Shown here one piece after another: positions 1-5,484 of a DNA stretch of 10,706 nt. The stretch is from Anaerolineales bacterium (GTDB taxonomy: Bacteria > Chloroflexota > Anaerolineae > Anaerolineales > DRMV01). The position numbers and the translations under genes are program-made. Each line of letters starts with the position of its first letter. The stretch's first letter is position 1. The DNA is taken from the NCBI GenBank assembly GCA_015494815.1, contig WGAK01000165.1, positions 1-10,706 of the forward strand, written 5' to 3'. Below the pieces are notes generated by a model, which was not told the origin of the DNA, did not search any database, and worked only from the letters and a program-made list of their open reading frames with translations.

Positions 1-1
1 G

Positions 2-979
2 CGCCACGACCTGGACACCTGGGTGGCCGAATTCAGCCAGCGCCTGGAACAGGTCAAGGACGAATTCCGCACGGCCCTGGCCGACCTGCAAGCGCGCTTG
101 CAGGCCTTAGAGCCGCGGCTCAATCGGGTGGAGGCCTGGGAAGACTGGATGGATGAGCGCGTGCGCCAGGAAGACACGTTGCGCCGTCAGGTGACCCAGG
201 TGCGCCTGCAAGTCGAAGAAGTGGACCGCCGGCTGCACGAACGCTTAGAGGCCCTGCGCCTGCTGCAAGAGGACCGCGAGCGCACGGCCAAGCGCCTCAT
301 TGACCTGCAAGGCGAGGTCAGCGCGCTGCGCAAGCGTGTCGAAGAGCGCGCCGCGGCCCATACCCTCGTCCAAGAAGACCTGCGCAAACTGGAGAAACAC
401 CTGCAGGCCCTGCAGGCGGCCGAAGACGAGCGCCGCCGCGAGCAGCGTGAGTTCCTCGAAACCTTAGCCCGCAAGCAGGCCGACTACGAGCGTACCTGGA
501 AAGAGTGGGAAGCCCGCTTCGCCGCGCTGGACGAAGTGCGTCAGCGCGCGGAAAAGCAGGTGCAAACCATGTTCAACCTGGCCCGCGATGTGCGTCAGGC
601 CCAGCAGACTTTCGAGGAGGCCTACGAACGCCTGGAGCGGCGCATTCACGAAGTGACCGAGATGCAGCGGCTGGCCGAAGAGCGTTTCCGCCAGGAATGG
701 ATGACTTTCAAGGCCGACGACCAAAAGCGCTGGACCAACTACCTGCTGGCCCAGGAAGAGCAGCAGCGCGAAATCCAGCGCCTGTTGGACGCGCTGCGCG
801 CGGACCTGAACCAGGTCGAGACCCGCACCGCTACCTTAGCCGACCAACTGGAGGCCACCGACGACCTCATCGCCCGCCGCTTGCGCGAGTTGCTCACCCT
901 GGCCCGCTCCTGGCTGGAGGCCTACGAACGCACCAGCGGGGCCTTTGGACCCGGAAGCACCCCGGAGGCGACCTCATGA
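2..979 (+). CDS. long coiled-coil protein, 5'-truncated by the window edge
   Basis: The reading frame is open from the first bases of the window (R-H-D-L-D-T-W before the GTG at 23) and no ribosome site precedes that GTG, so the gene very probably begins upstream. About 325 residues are visible. They are almost wholly charged and helical, rich in Glu, Arg, Gln, Leu and Ala with heptad-like spacing, so a continuous coiled coil is expected. I see no signal peptide, membrane segment, Walker motif or Cys cluster. The last 15 or so residues (GAFGPGSTPEATS) look disordered. The stop overlaps the next start (ATGA at 976-979), pointing to translational coupling with the small helical protein and, through it, the membrane methyltransferase. 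I do not recognise a family; SMC-like or scaffold annotations would be generic hits to the coiled coil. That it is a real gene is nearly certain from length, composition and coupling; its function is unknown. Confidence 0.85.
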   Translation, partial: RHDLDTWVAEFSQRLEQVKDEFRTALADLQARLQALEPRLNRVEAWEDWMDERVRQEDTLRRQVTQVRLQVEEVDRRLHERLEALRLLQEDRERTAKRLIDLQGEVSALRKRVEERAAAHTLVQEDLRKLEKHLQALQAAEDERRREQREFLETLARKQADYERTWKEWEARFAALDEVRQRAEKQVQTMFNLARDVRQAQQTFEEAYERLERRIHEVTEMQRLAEERFRQEWMTFKADDQKRWTNYLLAQEEQQREIQRLLDALRADLNQVETRTATLADQLEATDDLIARRLRELLTLARSWLEAYERTSGAFGPGSTPEATS

Positions 980-1350
980 GTGCGAACACCGACGCCCTGG
1001 CCTGGGCCCGGGCCGAACTGGCCGCGGCCTACGCCGACCGCCGCCGCGGCAACGAAGGCCGTGCCCGGGTGCGCGCCCGGCGCATCGCCGGCGCGCTGGC
1101 CACCGAATACCTGCGCCGTCAGGGCCAAAGCCATCCCTACGGCCAGAACGCGCTGCGCATCTTGCAGCATCTCTGGAAGCGCCCCGAACTCTCGGGCCGC
1201 ACCCGCCTGGCCCTGACCCACCTGCTCATGAAGGTGGACACGAACTTTCGGCTGCCGCCCGGCGTGGATTTGCTGCACGATGTGCAGGTGCTGGCCCAGG
1301 AATTGTTGGGCGAAGACCTGCGCCCCGCGGCCGAGGAGACGGCGGCATGA
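976..1350 (+). CDS. small basic helical protein of unknown function
   Basis: The product is 124 residues. The ATG at 976 overlaps the stop of the coiled-coil gene and is preceded by GGAGG at 964-968 with a 7-base spacer, which fixes the start. Its own stop overlaps the methyltransferase start (ATGA at 1347-1350). Residues 8-50 form an Ala/Arg-rich helical region with a strongly basic stretch (about 22-37). Residues 57-68 and 76-90 look like further helices, and the segment around 89-112 (TNFRLPPGVDLLHDVQVLAQEL) ends in an acidic tail. There is no membrane segment, signal peptide or metal-binding motif. I do not recognise the family. Because it is translationally coupled on both sides, it may be made in step with the coiled-coil protein and could bind it or nucleic acid through the basic helix; that role is inference only. 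Confidence 0.82.
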   Translation: MSANTDALAWARAELAAAYADRRRGNEGRARVRARRIAGALATEYLRRQGQSHPYGQNALRILQHLWKRPELSGRTRLALTHLLMKVDTNFRLPPGVDLLHDVQVLAQELLGEDLRPAAEETAA

Positions 1351-2210
1351 AGCGCGCCCTGGCGCTGACCACGGCCGCGCTGTTGGGCGCGGCCGCGGTG
1401 TTCCTGCCCCTGAGCGGCCCCTGGACGGGCTGGGTACGCGTGGCCGGCTATACCTTGCTGGCCTGGGCCGCCACCTGGCCGGCCCACCGTTTCACCTGGG
1501 GCCGCGCCGCGGTCACGGTGCTCATCGTGTGGGCCCTGCATATCTGGCGCCTGGGGAACCCGGCCGCGGCCGTGGCCGAAGCCTGGTGGGCCCTGCTGGC
1601 CACGCTCATCGGCCCCGTGCTGGCCTATTTCACCACCGCGCGGGGGTATGACCCGCACTTCGACCTGGTGGTGCCCTGGGTCTACGGTCACCTCTCCCGC
1701 CGGGATGGCGGCCCACCCCCGCGCACTTTGCTGCGCCTGGCCGCGGTCGAGGCCACGCATCGGGTGCTGGATGTCGGCGGGGGCGCGGGCCGCATCGCCC
1801 GCTATCTGGAGCACGCCCGGCAAGTCGCCCTGGTGGACCCCTCGCCGTTCATGCTGGCCGAGGCCCGCAAACGGGCCCGCCTGCGCCCCGTGCGCGCCTT
1901 TGCCGAACGCCTGCCCTTTCCCGCAGGTGCCTTCGACCGGGTCATCATCGTGGACGCCCTGCACCACATGCGCGACCAGCAGGCCGCGCTGCGCGAGGCG
2001 TGGCGCGTGTTGCGCCCCGGAGGCCGCCTGGTGCTCGAAGAGCCCAATCCCGCGCATCCGGTCGGCCGCGCCATCGCCATTGGCGAGCGTTTGCTGGGCA
2101 TGCCCAGCCGGTTCCACACGCCCGAAAGCCTGGCCGCCCGCTTTCCCAAGGCCCAAACGCATATCCACAAAGACGCCTGGCGGGCCTGGATTGTGATGAC
2201 CAAGCCATGA
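1347..2210 (+). CDS. class I SAM-dependent methyltransferase with N-terminal membrane segments
   Basis: The product is 287 residues; the ATG at 1347 has GAGGAG at 1333-1338 with an 8-base spacer. Residues 5-22, 31-45, 54-68 and 78-96 are hydrophobic and read as about four membrane helices. From about residue 98 a complete Rossmann methyltransferase follows: motif I (LDVGGGAGR, 141-149), the acidic ribose-binding Asp of strand 2 (VDPS, 163-166), a LPFPAGAFDRV stretch (189-199), DALHHM (203-208) and the post-motif LRPGGRLVLEEP (222-233). The domain is of the UbiE/Methyltransf_11 type. The substrate cannot be read from sequence. The membrane anchor suggests a lipid or quinone-like substrate or a membrane location. 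MenG/UbiE is unlikely because of the long membrane part and the absence of the LRN signature, although menD lies in the same window. It is the last gene of the coupled trio; a candidate terminator follows. Confidence 0.88.
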   Translation: MKRALALTTAALLGAAAVFLPLSGPWTGWVRVAGYTLLAWAATWPAHRFTWGRAAVTVLIVWALHIWRLGNPAAAVAEAWWALLATLIGPVLAYFTTARGYDPHFDLVVPWVYGHLSRRDGGPPPRTLLRLAAVEATHRVLDVGGGAGRIARYLEHARQVALVDPSPFMLAEARKRARLRPVRAFAERLPFPAGAFDRVIIVDALHHMRDQQAALREAWRVLRPGGRLVLEEPNPAHPVGRAIAIGERLLGMPSRFHTPESLAARFPKAQTHIHKDAWRAWIVMTKP

Positions 2211-2223
2211 CCTCATCTCACCC

Positions 2224-2254
2224 CGGCCGCAGCGCCGGCGGCCGTGCAACTTTT
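2224..2254 (+). terminator. candidate intrinsic terminator after the methyltransferase gene
   Basis: A 7-bp perfect GC stem, CGGCCGC (2224-2230) paired with GCGGCCG (2238-2244) around a 7-base loop, is followed 6 bases later by TTTT (2251-2254). It lies 14 bases after the methyltransferase stop, where the upstream trio should end. The distance to the T run and its shortness make it a weak terminator at best, and the T run overlaps the candidate -35 box of the next gene. Confidence 0.35.
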
Positions 2255-2274
2255 GCCCTGGCGGCGGGTTATCC
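2246..2274 (+). promoter_or_regulatory. candidate ECF-type promoter of the sigma factor gene
   Basis: TGCAACTTTT (2245-2254) carries the AAC core typical of ECF-sigma -35 elements, and GGTTATCC (2267-2274) lies 16 bases downstream of AAC as a possible -10. Transcription would start near 2280, giving a leader of about 30 bases before the GTG at 2308. ECF sigma factors commonly transcribe their own gene, so an ECF-like promoter here would fit autoregulation. The match is by eye to a loose consensus and the -10 lacks the usual GTC or CGTT form, so this is tentative. Confidence 0.3.
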
Positions 2275-2294
2275 ATTATGCCCGGTTCCGCCGC

Positions 2295-2310
2295 GGGAGG
2301 TCGCGCCGTG
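2295..2310 (+). promoter_or_regulatory. ribosome binding site that fixes the GTG start of the sigma gene
   Basis: GGGAGG at 2295-2300 stands 7 bases before GTG at 2308-2310. The in-frame ATG at 2278 has no comparable site, and the ten residues it would add are unlike the start of an ECF sigma factor. Confidence 0.7.
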
Positions 2311-2901
2311 AAGGAACTTCCCGACGACCAAATCCTGGCCCGGGCCGTGCAAGGCGATAGGGACGCCTTTGGCGAATTGTATCGCCGTTATGTGCAGCGC
2401 ATTTACAACTACATCTACTATCGCGTGGGCAATCCCCACGACGCCGAAGACCTGACCGCGCGCGTGTTCTATCGGGTCTTGCGCAACATTCACCGTTACG
2501 AAGACCGGGGACTGCCCTTCTCGGCGTACCTGTATCGCATTGCGCACAATGTCGTAGCCAACTGGCATCGCGACAACCAACGCCGCACCGAGATTCCGCT
2601 GGATGCCTTATGGTCGTTGCACGACGACAGCCCGGCCCCCGAGGCCACTTTGTTGCAGCACGAGGAGTACGAGCGCCTGTTCGCGGTCATTCGACGGCTG
2701 CCGCCCGACCGCCAGCAACTGCTCATCCTCAAGTTCGTCGAACGGCTTTCCAACGCCGAAATCGGCCAAATCATGGGCCGCACCGAGGGCGCCATCAAGA
2801 GCCTCTATCACCGCACGCTGCTGGCACTGCGCCGCGAACTGGAGCGCCTGGAACGGGAGGAACGCCGCGGCCCGGGGGCCAACGCGGAGGGCGGGGCGTG
2901 A
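2308..2901 (+). CDS. ECF-subfamily RNA polymerase sigma factor
   Basis: The product is 197 residues from the GTG start. Sigma region 2 spans about residues 6-90: DDQILARAVQGDRDAFGELY at the front, the core-binding segment DAEDLTARVFYRVLRN (45-60), and FSAYLYRIAHNVVANWHRD (71-89), which contributes to -10 recognition. A variable linker (90-120) leads to region 4 (about 120-178), with the helix-turn-helix LSNAEIGQIMGRTEGAIKSLYHR (147-169) that would contact the -35 element. Regions 1.1 and 3 are absent, as in the extracytoplasmic-function group, and there is no extra C-terminal domain. The tail after 180 is charged and Gly-rich. The stop overlaps the degV start by four bases. The regulon is unknown. 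No zinc-type anti-sigma gene is next to it; the small membrane protein two genes downstream is the only obvious candidate partner. Confidence 0.95.
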   Translation: MKELPDDQILARAVQGDRDAFGELYRRYVQRIYNYIYYRVGNPHDAEDLTARVFYRVLRNIHRYEDRGLPFSAYLYRIAHNVVANWHRDNQRRTEIPLDALWSLHDDSPAPEATLLQHEEYERLFAVIRRLPPDRQQLLILKFVERLSNAEIGQIMGRTEGAIKSLYHRTLLALRRELERLEREERRGPGANAEGGA

Positions 2902-3761
2902 GTTTCCACCTGGTCATGGACAGCACCGGCGACCTGCCCCACGCGTGGGCCCAGGCGTACGGCGTGCACATCCTGCCCGTGACCATCGTGCTGGGCCAAC
3001 GCACCTACCGCGACGGCGCCGACCTGGATGTGGCCACGCTGGTGCGGCTGGTGCGCGCCACGGGGCACTACCCGCGTACTTCGCAGCCTTCGCTGGGCGA
3101 CTATCTGGCCTTCTATCGCCGGGTAGCCCGGCCGGGCGAGACCGTGCTGTCCATCCATGTGAGCCGACATCTGTCGGGCGCGTACGACACCGCGCAGGCC
3201 GCGGCCCGGGAACTGGCCGCCGAGGGCATCCGGGTGGTGCCCTTCGACTCCCAGGGCGGCTCGATGGGAATGGGCTTTCTGGCCCGCGCCGCGGCCCAGG
3301 CCCGCGCCCAGGGTCGGCCTCTGCCCGCGGTGCTGGCCCGGCTGCGCGCCCTGCGCGAGCGACTGTGGATGGCCCTGACCCTCGGCGACCTCGACTTCGT
3401 GCGTCACAGCGGCCGCGTGCATCCCCTGGCGGCTGCGTTGGCTTCGCTGCTGCGCATCTACCCCGTGCTGGAAGTGGTGCACGGCCGCCTGCAAGTGGTA
3501 GCCAAGGTGCGCACCCCCGCGCGGGCCCTGCGCACGCTGGTGCAACGCGCGGTGCAGCGCTTCGGCCGCCGGCCCCTGCACCTGGCCGTGATGCACGCGC
3601 TGGCCCCCGAACGGGCCCGCGCCCTGGCCGCGCAGGCTCAGGCTGCCCTGCATCTGCGCGAACACATCCAGAGCGGCACCCTGTCCGCGGCTTTGACGGC
3701 CCACCTGGGACCGGGCGCGGTAGGCCTGGTAGCCTACGCCGCAGCCCCCAACCAGGTCTGA
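2898..3761 (+). CDS. degV: DegV family protein (FakB-like fatty-acid-binding protein)
   Basis: The product is 287 residues, the usual DegV length. The GTG at 2898 overlaps the sigma stop (GTGA) and follows GGAGG at 2886-2890 with a 7-base spacer. Family landmarks in order: DSTGDLP (8-14), LPVTIVLGQRTYRDG (26-40), TSQPS (61-65) before the ligand pocket, ISHV-type SIHVSRHLSGAYDTA (85-99), the DSQ segment (117-119), LDFVRHSGRV (165-174, where many relatives have L-x-Y-L-x-K-G-G-R-I), and GPGAVGLVAY (271-280) at the C terminus. DegV/FakB proteins bind a fatty acid and, in characterised cases, present it to the FakA kinase for acyl phosphate formation. No fakA gene is visible here. Coupling to a sigma factor suggests that lipid or envelope state and this regulon could be linked, but that is inference. 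A true FakB role depends on a FakA elsewhere in the genome. Confidence 0.92.
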   Translation: MSFHLVMDSTGDLPHAWAQAYGVHILPVTIVLGQRTYRDGADLDVATLVRLVRATGHYPRTSQPSLGDYLAFYRRVARPGETVLSIHVSRHLSGAYDTAQAAARELAAEGIRVVPFDSQGGSMGMGFLARAAAQARAQGRPLPAVLARLRALRERLWMALTLGDLDFVRHSGRVHPLAAALASLLRIYPVLEVVHGRLQVVAKVRTPARALRTLVQRAVQRFGRRPLHLAVMHALAPERARALAAQAQAALHLREHIQSGTLSAALTAHLGPGAVGLVAYAAAPNQV

Positions 3762-3778
3762 GGAGGAGATATTCGCCT

Positions 3779-4066
3779 ATGCCCGGCAACCGTACCCCTC
3801 GCCCCAACGACCTGACCGCGCTGGAAACCTGGCTGGCCGAACGCCTCACGCCGGTGGAGGCCGACGACACATTCGTCGAGCATGTGCAGCGGCGTTTGAC
3901 CGTCCAGGACCCGCGGCCAATGGAAATCGCCTGGCGTCCTCCGGCCGCCCGGCAGCACATGCTGGTGGGCCTGGCCGCCATCGGCGGTCCTCTGCTGACC
4001 TTAGCGCTGGCCATGCTGTTCTGGTTCTACCGCCGCGGCACCTCGTCGCGCGCCGCGACCACCTGA
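3779..4066 (+). CDS. small single-pass membrane protein, possible partner of the sigma factor
   Basis: The product is 95 residues; the ATG at 3779 has a strong GAGGAGGAG at 3760-3768 overlapping the end of degV, with a 10-base spacer. Residues 12-42 are an acidic helical region (LETWLAERLTPVEADDTFVEHVQRRL), followed by a short proline-containing linker. One hydrophobic helix spans about 61-84, followed by a basic C-terminal tail (YRRGTSSRAATT), so the N-terminal part could sit on either side of the membrane; the positive-inside rule favours a cytoplasmic C terminus. There is no HxxxCxxC zinc motif of classical anti-sigma factors. Small membrane proteins encoded after ECF sigma genes are often their regulators, which makes an anti-sigma or membrane-tether role worth considering, but nothing in the sequence proves it. 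The gene is real on the basis of its ribosome site, spacing and composition. Confidence 0.8.
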   Translation: MPGNRTPRPNDLTALETWLAERLTPVEADDTFVEHVQRRLTVQDPRPMEIAWRPPAARQHMLVGLAAIGGPLLTLALAMLFWFYRRGTSSRAATT

Positions 4067-4081
4067 GCCTGCCCCGCCGTC

Positions 4082-5464
4082 ATGCCTCACCTGGCCTTTC
4101 GCCCCGCCGACCCCGCGCGCAACTGGCACGCGCTGCAACAGGCCCTGGGCCCCGCGCGCGCGGCCCTGCTGCGCGCGGTTCGCGCCCAGGCCGCTGCCCA
4201 GGACTGGCCCGTGTATGTGGTCGGCGGTTTCGTGCGCGACTGGCTCTTGGGGCACCCCGGCCTGGACCTCGATCTGGTGGTGGAAGGCCCTGCGGCCCGC
4301 CTGGCCCGCGCGCTGGCCGCCCGCCTGGGAGGGCGCGTGACCGAACACCGGGCCTTTGGCACCGCCACCTGGTGGTTGCCCCCCGCGGCCCAACTGACCA
4401 CCGCGCTCGGGCTCACCCAGGCTGAGGCCACGACCCTGCCGGCGTTTCTGGATTTCGTCACGGCCCGCCGCGAGACCTACCCTCGGCCCGCGGCGCTGCC
4501 CCAGGTGCAGCCCGCAGACCTGCACGCGGACCTGCACCGCCGCGATTTCACCATCAACGCCATGGCCGTGGGGCTGCATCCGCACCCCGGCCGCTTCTAC
4601 GACCCCTTCCACGGGCTCGAGGATTTGCAGCAAGGCGTGCTGCGGGTGCTGCACGCGCGCTCGTTCCGCGACGACCCGACTCGCCTGTTTCGGGCCGTGC
4701 GCTACGCGGTGCGCTATCGCCTGCGCCTGAGCCCCGAGACCGAAGCGCAATGGCCCCAGGGCCTGGCCTACATCCCCGCGCTCTCGGGCGACCGGGTGCG
4801 CCACGAACTCGACCGCATTCTGGACGAACCGCGGGCCCCGCGCATGGTGCGCGCGCTGGGCCGTCGCGGGGTGGCTGCAGCCGTGCATCCGCGGCTACCC
4901 GCGGGCCGCGCGGCCGCGCGACGCTTGCGCCGCGGGGTGGCTGCGGCCGCGCGCGACCTGGCCGCGGCCTGGGGCCTGGGCTCCGCGGTGCCGCGCGCCA
5001 CCCGCTACGGCCTGTGGTGGGCGACCCTGGGCCGGACCGCCCGCGACGAGGTGTTGCAGCGCCTGCTCGCCCCCGGCCGGCTGCAGGAGGTGGTCCACGG
5101 CACCGCGTGGCTGTGGCGCCGACGCCGCGCCTGGGCGTCGCTGGGCCCGGCCGCGCTCACCTTCCTGTTGGAACGCTACCCTCTGGAGGCCGTGCTGGCG
5201 GTGCGCCTGCTGAGCGACGACCCCGCGCAACAGGCCCGCCTGGACCGCTTTGCGCGCGTCTGGCGTCATTGCCGCCCGCACACCACCGGCCACCATCTGC
5301 AGGCCCGCGGCGTGCCGCCCGGCCCCCTGTACGGCCAGGTGCTGCGCGCGTTGCGGGCCGCGCGCATCGAGGGCCGCGTGCGCACCCCCGACGACGAAGC
5401 CCGCCTGCTGGACGCGCTGCTGGCCACCCTCCAGGCCGTGGGGGAACCCGGCGGCCGCGGCTGA
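4082..5464 (+). CDS. cca: CCA tRNA nucleotidyltransferase (class II, poly(A) polymerase-like fold)
   Basis: The product is 460 residues. It adds or repairs the 3'-terminal CCA of tRNAs using CTP and ATP. The nucleotidyltransferase head contains VVGGFVRDWLL (46-56) and the metal-binding pair in LDLDLVVEG (61-69; D62 and D64). Motif B RRDFTINAMA (153-162) follows, then DPTRLFRAVRYA (198-209) and SGDRVRHEL (235-243), the nucleotide-selecting and neck region. The C-terminal 200 residues are an Ala/Arg-rich helical body without a CBS or HD domain. The separate A-adding or CC-adding enzymes share this architecture, so full CCA activity is likely but not certain. The ATG at 4082 is 15 bases after the preceding stop and lacks a clear ribosome site, so it may depend on readthrough translation from the gene before it. 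The C-terminal body holds a short near-repeat (4865-4949). Confidence 0.92.
   Translation: MPHLAFRPADPARNWHALQQALGPARAALLRAVRAQAAAQDWPVYVVGGFVRDWLLGHPGLDLDLVVEGPAARLARALAARLGGRVTEHRAFGTATWWLPPAAQLTTALGLTQAEATTLPAFLDFVTARRETYPRPAALPQVQPADLHADLHRRDFTINAMAVGLHPHPGRFYDPFHGLEDLQQGVLRVLHARSFRDDPTRLFRAVRYAVRYRLRLSPETEAQWPQGLAYIPALSGDRVRHELDRILDEPRAPRMVRALGRRGVAAAVHPRLPAGRAAARRLRRGVAAAARDLAAAWGLGSAVPRATRYGLWWATLGRTARDEVLQRLLAPGRLQEVVHGTAWLWRRRRAWASLGPAALTFLLERYPLEAVLAVRLLSDDPAQQARLDRFARVWRHCRPHTTGHHLQARGVPPGPLYGQVLRALRAARIEGRVRTPDDEARLLDALLATLQAVGEPGGRG
4865..4949 (+). repeat. short in-frame direct repeat inside cca
   Basis: The 19-base stretch at 4865-4883 recurs at 4931-4949 with one difference (A/G), exactly 66 bases (22 codons) apart, each copy encoding R-G-V-A-A-A. 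Flanking residues are not alike, so either the duplication is old and eroded or the match is chance in Ala/Arg-rich coding sequence. Confidence 0.4.
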
Positions 5465-5469
5465 CGCGG

Positions 5470-5484
5470 TACAATACCCGCATG
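5470..5484 (+). promoter_or_regulatory. candidate leaderless promoter of menD (-10 box TACAAT)
   Basis: TACAAT at 5470-5475 is one base from the TATAAT consensus in an otherwise GC-rich region and ends six bases before the menD ATG (5482). A transcript starting at the normal distance would begin at or beside the start codon, so menD could be read from a leaderless mRNA. In agreement, there is no Shine-Dalgarno sequence in the 17 bases between cca and menD. No convincing -35 box is visible 17 bases upstream. Confidence 0.5.

Noticed and set aside
2..979. Coiled-coil protein as SMC, RecN or a chemoreceptor
   Set aside because: No ATPase heads, hinge, membrane segment or signalling tip is visible; similarity would come from the heptad pattern alone.
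1347..2210. Methyltransferase as MenG/UbiE of the menaquinone pathway
   Set aside because: Tempting because of menD nearby, but it has a large membrane block and lacks the LRN signature; the genes are far apart and not in one operon.
1137..2276. 379-codon open frame on the minus strand opposite the methyltransferase
   Set aside because: Gly/Pro/Arg/His-rich shadow translation with no domain; the plus-strand genes there have clear motifs and ribosome sites.
2278..2307. ATG at 2278 as start of the sigma gene
   Set aside because: No ribosome site, would sit at the predicted transcript start, and adds residues unlike ECF sigma N termini; the GTG at 2308 has a good site.
2808..4014. Long minus-strand frames opposite degV and the small membrane protein
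   Set aside because: Low-complexity composition typical of shadows, overlapping each other and the real genes.
4750..5481. Upstream extension of the menD frame inside cca
   Set aside because: Pro/Arg/Gly-rich, out of frame with a real gene, and MenD similarity starts only at the ATG at 5482.
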